Below are positions 47,870 to 57,328 of a DNA stretch of 64,000 bases, in pieces. The notes beneath the pieces were generated by a model. The model was not told the origin of the DNA. It made no database searches and saw only the letters and a program-made list of their open reading frames with translations. Source of the stretch: Brevundimonas bullata (lineage in GTDB: Bacteria; Pseudomonadota; Alphaproteobacteria; Caulobacterales; Caulobacteraceae); contig NZ_QLLC01000007.1 in NCBI RefSeq assembly GCF_003350205.1, forward strand, positions 1 through 64,000, read 5' to 3'. Every line of letters starts with the position of its first letter. Within the stretch, counting starts at the first letter, position 1. The position numbers were made by a program, and so were the translations under genes.

Positions 47870-49939
47870 ATGTCCAAGACCCGCCTGATGGGCGCCGCCG
47901 GCCTGGCGCTCGCCTTCGCGCTCTCCGCCCAAGCCGCTTCCGCCCAGAACGCCCACGCCGGCCACGCCGCGCCAGCCGCCGCCGCTGACGCGCCGCAGAT
48001 CCATCCCTGGGGCTTTGACCTGAACGGTCGCGACCTGACCGTGAAGCCGGGCGACGACTTCAACGCATACGCCAACGGAACCTATTTACGGGATACCGAG
48101 ATCCCTGCGGACAAGGCCCGCTTCGGCCCGTTCGACGTCCTGTACGAAAACGCCCAGAGCCAGCTGAAGTCCATCATCGAGACCAGCGCCGCCACCCCGA
48201 CCAACGCCAATGCGCAAAAGGTCGGCGCCCTCTACGCCAGCTTCATGGACGAGGCCCGCGTCAACCAGCTGGGAGCCCAGCCGCTCGCCGCTGACCTGGC
48301 CGCCGTCCGCGCCGTCGCCGACCACAGCGGCATGGCTCGTCTGATGGGCGAAAGCCACGCCGGTTTCGGCGGCTCCCTGTTCGGCGTCGACGTGTTCGAA
48401 GACCTGCAGAACCCCAACCTCAACTCGGCCTATATGGGCCAGGGGGGCCTGGGCCTGCCTGACCGCGACTACTACCTGAAGGCCGACTTCGCGCCACAGC
48501 GTGAGGCCTATGTCGCCTACATCACGCGCGCCCTGACGGCCGCCGGCTGGTCCAGCCCGGCCCAGGCCGCCGCCGACATCCTGGCCTTCGAAACCAAGGT
48601 GGCCGAAAAGCACTGGACCACGGTCGAGCGTCGCCAGATCGACAAGATCTACAACCCGGCGCCGACCGCCGACCTGACCCGGCTGGCCCCCGGCTTTGAC
48701 TGGACCGCCTTCCTGCAAGGCGCCCAGATCGGCGACGTGAAAAACATCGTCCTGATGGAAAACACCGCCTTCCCCGGCATCGCCCAGGTCTTCGCCGACA
48801 CCTCGCTGGACACGCTGAAAGCGTGGGAAGCCTTCCAGATCGTCGATCAGGCCGGCCCCTACCTGTCCGACGCCTTTGTCGATTCGCGCTTCGAGTTCCG
48901 CGGCAAGACCCTGCGCGGTCAGCCCGAGAACCGTCCGCGCTGGAACCGCGGCGTGGCCCTCGTCGACGGCCAGCTGGGCGAGGTTCTGGGCCAGGAATAT
49001 GTGCGCCTGCACTTCCCCGCCTCGTCCAAGACCCAGATGGAGGCCCTGGTCGCCAACCTCAGCGCCGCCATGACCGAGCGCCTGAAGAAGCTGGACTGGA
49101 TGAGCGAGCCGACGCGCGAGCAGGCCCTGCTCAAGATGTCCAAGTTCGGCGTCAAGATCGGCTATCCCGAGAAATGGCGCAGCTATGACGGCCTGGAACT
49201 GTCGGCCGGCGACCTCTACGGCAACGTCGAACGCTCCTCGGCCTTCGACTGGGCCTGGAAGCGCAGCAAGATCGGCCAGCCGGTCGATCCGCTGGAATGG
49301 GGCATGACCCCCCAGACGGTGAACGCCTATTACAATCCGCCGCGCAACGAGATCGTCTTCCCGGCCGCCATCCTGCAACCGCCCTTCTTCGACCCGAAGG
49401 CCGACCCGGCGGTCAACTACGGCGGTATCGGCGCCGTCATCGGCCACGAGATCACCCACGGCTTCGACGATCAGGGCCGCAAGTCGGACGCCAACGGCGT
49501 CCTGCGCGACTGGTGGACGCCGGAAGACGCCGCCCGCTTCGAGGAACGCGCCAAGGTCCTGGGCGCCATCTACGACGCTCAGGAGCCCATTCCCGGCACG
49601 CCCATCAACGGCGAGCTGACCATGGGCGAGAATATCGCCGACCTCGGCGGTCTGCTGATGGCGCTGGACGCCTATCATCGCAGCCTGAACGGCCAGCCGG
49701 CGCCCGTCATTGACGGCCTGACCGGCGAACAGCGCGTCTTCCTCGGCTGGGCTCAGGTCTGGCGCGAGAAGTCGCGTGAGGCGGCGCTGAAGGAGCAGCT
49801 GACGACCGACCCGCACTCGCCGGGCGCCGCCCGCGCCTCGACCCCGCCGCGCAACATCGACGCCTGGTACGCCGCCTTCGGCGTGACCCCGGATCAGGCC
49901 CAGTACATCGCCCCGGAAAGCCGCGCCCGCATCTGGTAA
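47870..49939 (+). CDS. M13 family zinc metallopeptidase (neprilysin-like), exported
   Basis: 689 residues. A signal peptide (SKTRLMGAAGLALAFALSA, ending AASA) is followed by the peptidase M13 N-terminal lobe (GDDFNAYANGTYL, IPADKARFG) and C-terminal lobe. The zinc site GHEITHGFDDQG (HExxH, residue about 525) pairs with ENIADLGGL (Glu ligand, residue about 586); NAYYNPPRNEIVFPAAILQPPFF is also typical. It is probably a periplasmic oligopeptidase. Start: ATG at 47870; an earlier in-frame ATG at 47765 would block the signal peptide. Confidence 0.96.
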   Translation: MSKTRLMGAAGLALAFALSAQAASAQNAHAGHAAPAAAADAPQIHPWGFDLNGRDLTVKPGDDFNAYANGTYLRDTEIPADKARFGPFDVLYENAQSQLKSIIETSAATPTNANAQKVGALYASFMDEARVNQLGAQPLAADLAAVRAVADHSGMARLMGESHAGFGGSLFGVDVFEDLQNPNLNSAYMGQGGLGLPDRDYYLKADFAPQREAYVAYITRALTAAGWSSPAQAAADILAFETKVAEKHWTTVERRQIDKIYNPAPTADLTRLAPGFDWTAFLQGAQIGDVKNIVLMENTAFPGIAQVFADTSLDTLKAWEAFQIVDQAGPYLSDAFVDSRFEFRGKTLRGQPENRPRWNRGVALVDGQLGEVLGQEYVRLHFPASSKTQMEALVANLSAAMTERLKKLDWMSEPTREQALLKMSKFGVKIGYPEKWRSYDGLELSAGDLYGNVERSSAFDWAWKRSKIGQPVDPLEWGMTPQTVNAYYNPPRNEIVFPAAILQPPFFDPKADPAVNYGGIGAVIGHEITHGFDDQGRKSDANGVLRDWWTPEDAARFEERAKVLGAIYDAQEPIPGTPINGELTMGENIADLGGLLMALDAYHRSLNGQPAPVIDGLTGEQRVFLGWAQVWREKSREAALKEQLTTDPHSPGAARASTPPRNIDAWYAAFGVTPDQAQYIAPESRARIW

Positions 49940-49965
49940 GCGGCTCGGTCCTATCGGACACGAAA

Positions 49966-49993
49966 ACGGCGTCAGCTTCGCAGCTGACGCCGT
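49966..49993. terminator. terminator between M13 peptidase and glycine-zipper lipoprotein
   Basis: A perfect 12-bp stem (ACGGCGTCAGCT) with the tetraloop TCGC, followed by TTCTTG on the plus strand. On the minus strand TTTTCG follows, so it can stop both convergent genes. Confidence 0.85.
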
Positions 49994-50021
49994 TCTTGTG
50001 TCCGGGGACGCCCGGATAAGG

Positions 50022-50231
50022 TCAGTTCGGCTTCTTCGGCGTGGTCACAGCACCGCCGATCGCGCCGATGGCGGCGCCGGCGACGGTTGCGCCAGTATTG
50101 CCGCCGATGGCCTGACCGGCGACTGCGCCGCCGATGGCCCCCGTGGCGGCGCGTTGTTCCGTGGTCGTGCCGCAAGCGGCCAGCAGGCCTGCGAGGCCGA
50201 TAACCGGAGCCAGTTTGAGGATCGTCTTCAT
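50022..50231 (-). CDS. small glycine-zipper lipoprotein
   Basis: 69 residues. Signal peptide with lipobox GLAGLLAAC and a lipidated Cys near residue 20. The mature part is almost entirely a glycine zipper (TGAIGGAVAGQAIGG, TVAGAAIGAIGG), the pattern of membrane-associated glycine-zipper proteins such as OsmB-like lipoproteins. Function is unknown; outer-membrane association is inferred. It lies beyond the ndk terminator, so it has its own promoter. Confidence 0.88.
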   Translation of the reverse strand: MKTILKLAPVIGLAGLLAACGTTTEQRAATGAIGGAVAGQAIGGNTGATVAGAAIGAIGGAVTTPKKPN

Positions 50232-50280
50232 GGCGGTCTTCCTTGATGGCTAAACAGGTAACAGGACCGTGAAAACGAAA

Positions 50281-50310
50281 CGGCCCGCCTCCGGTTCCGG
50301 AGGCGGGCCG
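50281..50310 (-). terminator. terminator of ndk
   Basis: A perfect 14-bp GC-rich stem CGGCCCGCCTCCGG with a two-base loop; the minus strand continues TTTCGTTTTC. It lies 43 bases past the ndk stop. Confidence 0.9.
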
Positions 50311-50352
50311 CTTTATTGCAGAGCTAGGCCGCGCTAGGCGGCCGCTCAACAT

Positions 50353-50772
50353 TTAGCCAACGATATCGGCGTCCGTGAAGAACTGCGCGATTTCGATGCC
50401 GGCGTTTTCCAGCGAGTCCGAACCGTGGACCGAGTTTTCGCCGATCGACAGGGCGAACAGCTTGCGGATCGTGCCTTCGGCGGCGTCGTTCGGGTTGGTG
50501 GCGCCCATGACTTCGCGGTACTTGGCGACGGCGTTGTCGCCTTCCAGCACCTGCACGACGACCGGCTCAGCGATCATCTGCGACACCAGTTCGCCGTAGA
50601 AGGGACGCTCGGCGTGCACTTCGTAGAATTTCTTGGCTTGTTCTTCGGTCAGCTTGATGCGGCGCTGAGCGACGATGCGCAGGCCAGCGCCTTCGATGAC
50701 GGCGTTGATCGCGCCGGTCAGGTTGCGGCGCGTGGCGTCGGGTTTGATGATCGAGAAAGTGCGTTCGGTCAT
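50353..50772 (-). CDS. ndk: nucleoside diphosphate kinase
   Basis: 139 residues, standard size. [16 protein letters not shown] opens the fold; the active-site His is in [12 protein letters not shown] near residue 117. It equilibrates nucleoside di- and triphosphates through a phospho-His. The long in-frame extension upstream of the ATG is antisense to the ABC-F gene promoter region and is not family sequence. Divergent from the ABC-F gene, 96 bases apart. Confidence 0.98.
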   Translation of the reverse strand: MTERTFSIIKPDATRRNLTGAINAVIEGAGLRIVAQRRIKLTEEQAKKFYEVHAERPFYGELVSQMIAEPVVVQVLEGDNAVAKYREVMGATNPNDAAEGTIRKLFALSIGENSVHGSDSLENAGIEIAQFFTDADIVG

Positions 50773-50868
50773 GGGAAGACTCTTTGCGGTTTGGTAGTTT
50801 GAGGGTCGCGGGCTTATAGCGGCGCCCTCCCCGCTTTCCAACCGCCACCTCAACGTCAGTCGTTTTCC

Positions 50869-52752
50869 ATGCTCCAGATCACCAACCTGACGTTCAACGC
50901 CTGGGGCCGCCAGTTCCTCGACGACGCCTCTGTCAGCCTTCCGCCCGGCGCAAAGGTCGGCCTGGTCGGCCGCAACGGCATCGGCAAGTCGACCCTGTTC
51001 AAGCTGATTCTGGGCGAACTGGCCGCCAACGGCGACGAGGTCAGCCTGCCCAAGACCGCCCGCGTCGGCTCGGTCGATCAGGAACACCCCGCCACGCCCG
51101 ACAGCGTGCTGGACACAATTCTGGAAGCCGATGTGGAGCGCCACACCCTGCTGACCCGGCTGGAAACGGCTCCGCCCGAGGAAATGGGCGAGATCTGGGC
51201 GCGCCTGATAGACATCGACGCCGACTCAGCTCCCGCCCGCGCCAGCGAAATCCTGGCCGGTCTGGGCTTCAGCCAGGAGGACCAGCAGCGTCCCATGTCC
51301 GAGTTCTCGGGCGGCTGGCGGATGCGCGTGGCCCTGGCCGCCGCCCTGTTCTCCGAGCCCGACATGCTGCTGCTCGACGAACCGACCAACTACCTCGACC
51401 TGGAAGGCGCCCTGTGGCTGGAAAGCCGGTTGCAGAAATATCCGCACACGGCCCTGATCATCAGCCATGACCGCGAACTGCTGAACAACAGCTGCACCCA
51501 CACCCTGCACCTGGCGAACCGCAAGCTGGAGCTCTACACCGGCGGCTACGACATGTTCGAAAAGGCGCGCGCCGAGAAGGCCCGTCTGCAACTGTCGGCC
51601 AAGGCCAAGCAGGACGCCGAGCGCGCTCACCTGCAAGCCTTCGTGGACCGCTTCAAGGCCAAGGCCTCCAAGGCCGCCCAGGCACAGTCGCGGATGAAGC
51701 GTCTGGCGAAGATGGAGCCCGTCTCGACCACCATCGAGGAACGCGTCGCCCCCTTCACCCTGCCCTCGCCGCCGCGCCCCCTGGCGCCGCCGCTGATCCG
51801 CCTGGAACGCGCCAACGTCGGCTATGAGACCGGCAAGCCCATCCTGCGCAACCTGAACCTGCGCATGGACCTGGACGACCGCATCGGTCTGCTGGGCGTC
51901 AACGGCGCGGGCAAGTCGACCTTCGCCAAGATGATCGCCGGCGCCCTGAACGTCTCCGAGGGCGAACTGCACCGCGACAAGAAGATGCGCGTGGGCTGGT
52001 TCCACCAGCATCAGATCGAAGCCATGGACCCGACCGACACCCCGCTGGAAATCATCCGCCGGGCCATGCCGGACGCCAATGAAAGCAGCCGTCGCTCCAA
52101 GTTGGCCCAGTTCGGCCTCGGCTACGAAAAGCAGGAAACCACGGTCGAGAGCCTATCGGGCGGCGAACGCGCCCGTCTGCTGCTGAACATGGTGGCGATG
52201 GATGCGCCCCACGTCCTGATCCTCGACGAGCCGACCAACCACCTGGACATCGACAGCCGCCGCGCCTTGCTGGACGCGCTGAACGACTACAACGGCGCCG
52301 TCATCCTGATCACCCACGACCGCTCGCTGATGGAGATGGTCGCTGACCGCCTGTGGCTGGCCGCCGACGGCACGGTGAAGCCTTATGACGGCGACATGGA
52401 CGACTATCAGAAGTTCGTCCTCGACCGCGCCAAGGCCGCCGCCGTCAAGCCCAGCCAGATCAAGCAGGAGGCCGCAGCCGCGGCCCCCGCTCCAGGCGGC
52501 AAGAAGAAGAACGACAAGAAATCAGGCCCCTCGCCCTCGACCCTGCGTCATGCGGTCAAGAAGGCCGAAGAGCGCATGGCCGCCCTGAGCGCCGAGGTCG
52601 CCCGCATCGACGACGACCTGGCCAACGCCGCCGTGTCGAACCCCAAGGCGCTGGAAGGCCTGACGCGCGCCCGCGCCAAGACTCAGACCGATCTGGACGC
52701 CGCCGAGGCCGCCTGGGTCGAGGCCGAAGAAGCCTTGGCCGCCGTGTCCTGA
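50869..52752 (+). CDS. ABC-F family ATPase (ribosome-associated)
   Basis: 627 residues, two ABC domains and no membrane segment. First Walker [14 protein letters not shown] with signature [14 protein letters not shown] and [11 protein letters not shown]; second [13 protein letters not shown] with [13 protein letters not shown] and [11 protein letters not shown]. The linker between them (residues about 235-305) is charged and helical, as in ABC-F proteins that enter the ribosomal E site. A C-terminal coiled-coil (about 545-627, [20 protein letters not shown]) follows a Lys/Ala-rich hinge. Resembles the YheS/Uup subfamilies. The stop overlaps the DUF2164 start (TGATG). Confidence 0.95.
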   Translation: MLQITNLTFNAWGRQFLDDASVSLPPGAKVGLVGRNGIGKSTLFKLILGELAANGDEVSLPKTARVGSVDQEHPATPDSVLDTILEADVERHTLLTRLETAPPEEMGEIWARLIDIDADSAPARASEILAGLGFSQEDQQRPMSEFSGGWRMRVALAAALFSEPDMLLLDEPTNYLDLEGALWLESRLQKYPHTALIISHDRELLNNSCTHTLHLANRKLELYTGGYDMFEKARAEKARLQLSAKAKQDAERAHLQAFVDRFKAKASKAAQAQSRMKRLAKMEPVSTTIEERVAPFTLPSPPRPLAPPLIRLERANVGYETGKPILRNLNLRMDLDDRIGLLGVNGAGKSTFAKMIAGALNVSEGELHRDKKMRVGWFHQHQIEAMDPTDTPLEIIRRAMPDANESSRRSKLAQFGLGYEKQETTVESLSGGERARLLLNMVAMDAPHVLILDEPTNHLDIDSRRALLDALNDYNGAVILITHDRSLMEMVADRLWLAADGTVKPYDGDMDDYQKFVLDRAKAAAVKPSQIKQEAAAAAPAPGGKKKNDKKSGPSPSTLRHAVKKAEERMAALSAEVARIDDDLANAAVSNPKALEGLTRARAKTQTDLDAAEAAWVEAEEALAAVS

Positions 52753-53000
52753 TGAGCAAGAAGGCCCAGCCCTCGGCCCTGACCCGCGACGAAATGCAGG
52801 AGGCCGCCAGCCGCCTGCGAACCTATCTGCGCGAGGAAATGGACATCGAGGCGGGCCAACTGCCCGCGGAAATGCTGGTCGAGTTCATCGAACGCGACAT
52901 AGGCAGGCTGTTCTACAATCGGGGTCTGCGCGACGCCGAGACCGTGGTGCGCCAGAAGGTCGAGGACATCGCCGACGCCCTCTACGGCCTTGAACGCTAA
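52752..53000 (+). CDS. DUF2164 family protein
   Basis: 82 residues. RLRTYLREEMDIEAGQLPAE and LVEFIERDIGRLFYNRGLRDA match the DUF2164 family of small helical proteins. It is translationally coupled to the ABC-F gene through a one-base overlap; no function is known. Repeat copy B follows it immediately. Confidence 0.9.
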   Translation: MSKKAQPSALTRDEMQEAASRLRTYLREEMDIEAGQLPAEMLVEFIERDIGRLFYNRGLRDAETVVRQKVEDIADALYGLER

Positions 53001-53008
53001 CGAAGGAC

Positions 53009-53120
53009 GTCATCCCGGCCGAAGCCTCGCGGAGCGAGGCGCAGAGCCGGGACCGCCCAGGACGCAGACATCAGAGCATCCTGCGGTCCCGGATAGCGGC
53101 TTCGCCGCTTCCGGGATGAC
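53009..53120 (-). repeat. bipartite palindromic repeat, copy B (reverse of copy A)
   Basis: Left arm 53009-53056 begins GTCATCCCGGCCG and ends CCGGGACCGC; right arm 53083-53120 begins GCGGTCCCGG and ends CCGGGATGAC. The right arm, complemented, equals the left arm of copy A at 37 of 38 bases, and the left arm corresponds to the right arm of copy A with a longer internal hairpin. The element therefore lies in the opposite orientation to copy A, again in a convergent gap. Confidence 0.85.
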
Positions 53121-53174
53121 GATCCGTTCAGCCCAGCCCCCTGAACCCGCGTCGTCGGAAGGTCGCAGACAGCC

Positions 53175-53447
53175 TTAGCCGCAATCGACCTTTTCTATGA
53201 TCCCGGTCTTCTCGTTGAAGCGGACATTGGTTCGCTCGGCCCGATAATCCGTTGTGGCCGGGCAGGTCGTGCAGATGATCCGAACATTGGCGTTGGATGC
53301 GAAATCCACCGCCCCGACGTGGCTGCCGATCAGCGACTGGCCCGCCGCTGAATCACAACGCTGGGCCAGATCAACCGGCTCTACCGTCTTGGGAGCGCAG
53401 GCCCCAAGGGCGACGAACGCCACCCCCAAGATCAGAAACGCCCTCAT
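53175..53447 (-). CDS. I78-inhibitor-like lipoprotein with CxxC (paralogue 1)
   Basis: 90 residues. Signal peptide MRAFLILGVAFVALGAC gives a lipidated Cys (C17). The mature domain is like the I78 peptidase-inhibitor family: a first Cys in AQRCDSAAGQSLIG, then ICTTCPATTDYR, RTNV and a terminal VDCG. In usual I78 proteins the loop before TxDYR has no Cys pair. Start: ATG at 53447, overlapping the stop of paralogue 2 by four bases (ATGA); a GTG two codons earlier is possible. Last of the pepA-holC-I78 run. Confidence 0.85.
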   Translation of the reverse strand: MRAFLILGVAFVALGACAPKTVEPVDLAQRCDSAAGQSLIGSHVGAVDFASNANVRIICTTCPATTDYRAERTNVRFNEKTGIIEKVDCG

Positions 53448-53731
53448 CCGCACGAAACGCGCGTCACGACATTGGTCGTATCGTCATAGGTGAAGGTCAC
53501 GCGGTTATCGCGGTAATCCATGGTCGCGGCGCAGCTGCTGCACAGGACGCGGAAGATGCGGCCCGCCGGGGCGGTCGGGATCGTCGAGCGATTGCGCCCG
53601 ACATACTCCTGATAGTCGCTGGCCTTGCACATGACGGGCGTCGGCTCGCCGCCGGGGGCGGTCATGCTCGGCGCACAGGCCGAGAGCGCCACGGCGCCGG
53701 CAAATGCCGTCAGCATCAGAATCGTCTTCAT
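53444..53731 (-). CDS. I78-inhibitor-like lipoprotein with CxxC (paralogue 2)
   Basis: 95 residues. Signal peptide with lipobox VALSAC (lipidated Cys near residue 19), then a short Pro-rich stretch and the I78-like domain: first Cys VMCKASDYQEYVG, the pair LCSSCAATMDYRD, and terminal VSCG. GGAGAG precedes the ATG. It is 19 bases after paralogue 3 and overlaps paralogue 1. Whether the four domain Cys form two disulfides or bind metal cannot be told. Inhibitor activity is family inference only. Confidence 0.85.
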   Translation of the reverse strand: MKTILMLTAFAGAVALSACAPSMTAPGGEPTPVMCKASDYQEYVGRNRSTIPTAPAGRIFRVLCSSCAATMDYRDNRVTFTYDDTTNVVTRVSCG

Positions 53732-53750
53732 GGCGTCTCTCCGTTTCGGC

Positions 53751-54116
53751 CTAGCCGCAGCTCACGCGCTCGACGATGCCGGTCTGCTGATTATAGAAAA
53801 TATTCAGTCGGTAAGGCGAATAGTCTTCAGTGACAGGACAGGTGCTGCACACCACGCGACGGTTCACCACATCCACCGGAACGGGGATCTCGCTTCTCGG
53901 TTTCCCGACCAGCCACTGAAGCTCGCCCGCCTTGCAGACGTCGGCGTCGTTCTGAGGCATGCGTGTGCCGACCGGCTGGCTCTGGCGCGCCTGTTCAACA
54001 ATGGCCGGCGCCGAGGGGCGCGTCGACGGCGACGAGGACGAGCAGCCGGCGATGGCCAGCAGCCCCAGAACGATCAGGCCGCCTTTTCCCAGCGCCCTTC
54101 GTCCGTCTGTTTCCAA
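53751..54116 (-). CDS. I78-inhibitor-like lipoprotein with CxxC (paralogue 3)
   Basis: About 121 residues with the TTG start at 54116, giving ETDGRRALGKGGLIVLGLLAIAGC as basic n-region, hydrophobic core and lipobox. This start overlaps the holC end by 43 bases; no ATG gives a signal peptide, so the exact start is uncertain and a CTG nearer the core is possible. A Ser-rich linker leads to the I78-like domain: VCKAGELQWLVG, VCSTCPVTEDYS, RLNI and VSCG. Most similar in layout to paralogue 2. Confidence 0.75.
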   Translation of the reverse strand: METDGRRALGKGGLIVLGLLAIAGCSSSSPSTRPSAPAIVEQARQSQPVGTRMPQNDADVCKAGELQWLVGKPRSEIPVPVDVVNRRVVCSTCPVTEDYSPYRLNIFYNQQTGIVERVSCG

Positions 54117-54535
54117 TAGGCCAGATTGGCCTTGGCAGTTTTCAGCGTGCGCCAGCGCTCGCGCGCCTGCTGCAAGGCCTGTTCGTTCCGACCGTCGAAA
54201 ATGATGAAGCACCGCTCGTACCCTTCCGTAGCCCCCAGCTCTGACTCATCGACGATGAACAGCGCCTGAGCAGCATTCAGGTTCTCACCCGATTCGGACA
54301 GAAGGATCGGTTGCCGGGCCGCGTGAGCCTCCGACGCCAGGCCATGCGGCAGGAAGCTGTCGGGGCGGTAGGTCCACAGCTGTTCGTCGATCTCGTCGAG
54401 GCGGTGGGACGCCGCCCCGCGCACCACGGCGCGCCAACCCCGCTGGAGGGTCTTCTCCAGCAGGCCCGGCAGCACCTGATCCAGCGTCGAGCGCTCCAGG
54501 TGGTAGAACCAGATTTCCGGCTTGGCGTCAGACAC
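54074..54535 (-). CDS. holC: DNA polymerase III chi subunit
   Basis: 153 residues. EIWFYHLERSTLDQVLPGLLEKTLQRGWRAVVR and LWTYRPDSFLPHGLA match HolC, the clamp-loader accessory subunit that binds single-strand binding protein. The order pepA-holC is shared with E. coli, where valS follows; here the I78-like lipoprotein genes follow instead. It is 28 bases downstream of pepA. Confidence 0.93.
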   Translation of the reverse strand: MSDAKPEIWFYHLERSTLDQVLPGLLEKTLQRGWRAVVRGAASHRLDEIDEQLWTYRPDSFLPHGLASEAHAARQPILLSESGENLNAAQALFIVDESELGATEGYERCFIIFDGRNEQALQQARERWRTLKTAKANLAYWKQTDEGRWEKAA

Positions 54536-54563
54536 CCGGCTCTACCCCCAGAAGCTTATCGGA

Positions 54564-56039
54564 TCAGGCTTCGTATTTGTCAGCGACCATGCGGTCCAGC
54601 AGACGCACGCCATAGCCCACGGCGCCGTCCGGCACGGTCGGGTTGCGGCTGTCCTTGACCCAGGCGGTCGGGGCGATGTCGATATGCGCCCACGGCGTGC
54701 CGTTGGTGAAGCGTTGCAGGAACAGGGCGGCGGTGATCGAACCCCCGGCGCGGCCGTTGCCCATGTTCTTCACATCAGCAATGGGGCTGTCGATATGACG
54801 CTCGTAGGCCGCCGGGATCGGCATGCGCCAGACGTTTTCGCCGACCTTGGGACCGGCGGCCAAAATGGCGTTGGCCACGTCGTCATCATTCGAAAAGACG
54901 CCTGCATATTCCAGACCCAGCGACACAATCATGGCGCCCGTCAGGGTGGCCAGGTCGATCATGAATTTCGGCTTGAAACGCTCCTGCGTGTACCAGAGCG
55001 CGTCGGCCAGAACGAGGCGGCCCTCGGCGTCGGTGTTCAGCACCTCGACCGTCTGGCCCGACATCGATACGACCACGTCGCCCGGACGCTGAGCCTTGCC
55101 GTCCGGCATGTTCTCGACCAGGCCGAGCACGCCGACCACGTTGACCTTGGCCTTGCGCCCCGCCAGGGCGTGCATCAGACCGGCCACGGCGGCGGCGCCG
55201 CCCATGTCCCACTTCATTTCTTCCATGCCGTCAGCGGGCTTCAGCGAAATGCCGCCGGTGTCGAAGCAGACGCCCTTGCCGACGAAGGCGATGGGGGCCT
55301 CGCCTTCCTTGCCGCCGTTCCACTTGATGACGGCCAGCTGGCTTTCACGCTCCGACCCGACGCCGACGGCCAGCAGGGTGTTCATGCCCAGCTTTTCCAT
55401 CTCGGCCTCGCCCAGGATCTCGACTTCCAGACCCAGGCGCTCCAGTTCCTTCACCCGACGCGCGAACTCGGCCGGATAGAGGACGTTGGCGGGCTCGGCG
55501 ACCAGATCACGCGAGAACAGCACGGCGTCGGCAACCGCCGACAGCGGGCCGAAGGCGGCCTCAGCGGCGGCCACGTCAGACGTCACGACACGGACGGTCG
55601 TCACCGACGGAATCTTGTCGGCCTTCTGCTTGGTCAGGTATTTGGCGAAGCGGTAGGCGGCCAGGCGCACGGCGAAACCGGCGCGCGCGGCCTGCTCGGC
55701 CGACAGGTGGGCGGCGTCGATGGTCAGGACTTCGGCGCCCGACAGCTTGGACGCGTGATAGGCGGCGGCGGCGGCGGTCTCGACCGCCAGATCGTCGAAC
55801 TTGTCCGCCGCGCCTGCACCGACCAGCAGCACCGAGTTGGCGTCGACTCCCGCCGGGGCCGCAACCATCAGGCTGCTGTTGGCGCCGCCGGTGAAGCGGC
55901 TGTTCGTCATCGCCTTGGTCAGAGCGCCCGACGCGGCGGCGTCGAGGGCCGAGCCCGTGCCGGCCAGCGCACGGCCGTCATGGACCAGGACGGCAAGGAT
56001 TTCGGCGGCGCTGGGGGAAGCGACGAACTCGATTTTCAT
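54564..56039 (-). CDS. pepA: leucyl aminopeptidase
   Basis: 491 residues, M17 family. Two-metal site: FVGKGVCFDTGGISLKP (residue about 260), the signature NTDAEGRLVLADAL (residue about 335) and the bicarbonate/arginine region. N-terminal domain as usual. It removes N-terminal residues from peptides; in E. coli the protein also acts in site-specific recombination and regulation. Divergent from lptF, the same arrangement as in E. coli. Confidence 0.97.
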   Translation of the reverse strand: MKIEFVASPSAAEILAVLVHDGRALAGTGSALDAAASGALTKAMTNSRFTGGANSSLMVAAPAGVDANSVLLVGAGAADKFDDLAVETAAAAAYHASKLSGAEVLTIDAAHLSAEQAARAGFAVRLAAYRFAKYLTKQKADKIPSVTTVRVVTSDVAAAEAAFGPLSAVADAVLFSRDLVAEPANVLYPAEFARRVKELERLGLEVEILGEAEMEKLGMNTLLAVGVGSERESQLAVIKWNGGKEGEAPIAFVGKGVCFDTGGISLKPADGMEEMKWDMGGAAAVAGLMHALAGRKAKVNVVGVLGLVENMPDGKAQRPGDVVVSMSGQTVEVLNTDAEGRLVLADALWYTQERFKPKFMIDLATLTGAMIVSLGLEYAGVFSNDDDVANAILAAGPKVGENVWRMPIPAAYERHIDSPIADVKNMGNGRAGGSITAALFLQRFTNGTPWAHIDIAPTAWVKDSRNPTVPDGAVGYGVRLLDRMVADKYEA

Positions 56040-56194
56040 GAAATCTACTCCAGGCCGAGGTTTTGTGCCCCGGTCGTGCTTGAATCGGACATGGACGCAC
56101 CAGCAGTTTCGCCGCTGCGTCCGGATGTGTATTACATGGCCCGCATCGCTCGCGGCTGCAACTCGCTCGCCCCCCGAAACGCTTTTTCCCGATC

Positions 56195-57328
56195 ATGACG
56201 CTGATTCAAGGCTACCTTTTCCGCCAGATCGGCCTGCCTGTCGTGGCGGCCTGCGCGGCGCTGGCCGGAATCGGCCTGCTGAGCCAGAGCCTCGATCAGC
56301 TCGAGGTCATCGTCGAGCGCGGCCAGAGCATCTGGGTCATGGCCAAGCTGACCCTGCTGACCCTGCCGCAACTGATCGCCGTCATCCTGCCCATCGGCCT
56401 GTTCGTCGGTGCCCTGATCGCCCTGACGCGGCTGCAACGCGAGCAGGAGCTGACCGCCGCCTACGCTGCGGGCGTCAGCCGCTGGTCGCTGATCCGACCT
56501 GCAGTTCAGATCGCCGTCATCGTCGCCGTCGTCGCTCTGATCACCAATGTCTTCGTCCAGCCCTGGGCCCAGCGCGAGGCGCGGCGTCAGGCCTTCGCCA
56601 TCCGCACCGACCTGGCCGCCCTGTTGGTCGAGGAAGGCCGCTTCGTCCAGGGGCCAGGCGGCCTGACCGTCTATGTGCAGCAGATTGAACAGAACGGCCT
56701 GCTGAAGAACCTGTTCGTCTATCTCGACAACGGCAAGACGGTCACCACCTGGGACGCCGAAACCGCCCGCTTCGGCCGCATCGACGGGGTGCCGGTCCTG
56801 ACCATGCAGAACGGCTCGATGCAGCGCTATTCGTCGCGCGACGTGCTGAACCAGCTGTCCTTCGACCAGCAGGTCTTCGACCTGTCGCCCTATACCAAGA
56901 CGACCGAGCGCATCCGCTTCAAGCCGTCCGACCTTTGGCTGACCGAACTGTTCAACCCCACGCCCGCCCTGCTGGAAAGCGCCGGGACGCGCGGCGAACT
57001 GCTGGCCGAGGCCCATTCGCGGCTGGCCTCGCCGCTTTACGCCCTGGCGGCCATGGCCCTGGCCCTGACCGCCATCCTCGGCGGATCGTTCAGCCGCACG
57101 GGATACAGCGGCCGCATCGCCAAGGCCGCGGGCGTCTTCCTGGTGGTGCGCGTCGTCGGCTACGGCCTGGTCGCGGCCAGCGCCTGGAACGGCGCGCTGA
57201 ACCTGCTGCAATACCTGCTGCCGCTGGCCACTTGTTTCGTGGCCCTGCGCCTGCTGTTCCGCGCGCTGAAGCCGCATCGACGGCGCGTCTGGGCGCCCTA
57301 TGAACGTTTCAAGGCGAGGTTCGCATGA
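56195..57328 (+). CDS. lptF: LPS export permease LptF
   Basis: 377 residues. Three N-terminal and three C-terminal membrane segments enclose a periplasmic beta-jellyroll (EGRFVQGPGGLTVYVQQIE, FDLSPYTKTTERIRFKP). LIQGYLFRQIGLPVVAA is the YjgP/YjgQ signature opening. With LptG and the LptB ATPase it extracts lipopolysaccharide from the inner membrane. The stop overlaps the lptG start (ATGA). Confidence 0.96.
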   Translation: MTLIQGYLFRQIGLPVVAACAALAGIGLLSQSLDQLEVIVERGQSIWVMAKLTLLTLPQLIAVILPIGLFVGALIALTRLQREQELTAAYAAGVSRWSLIRPAVQIAVIVAVVALITNVFVQPWAQREARRQAFAIRTDLAALLVEEGRFVQGPGGLTVYVQQIEQNGLLKNLFVYLDNGKTVTTWDAETARFGRIDGVPVLTMQNGSMQRYSSRDVLNQLSFDQQVFDLSPYTKTTERIRFKPSDLWLTELFNPTPALLESAGTRGELLAEAHSRLASPLYALAAMALALTAILGGSFSRTGYSGRIAKAAGVFLVVRVVGYGLVAASAWNGALNLLQYLLPLATCFVALRLLFRALKPHRRRVWAPYERFKARFA

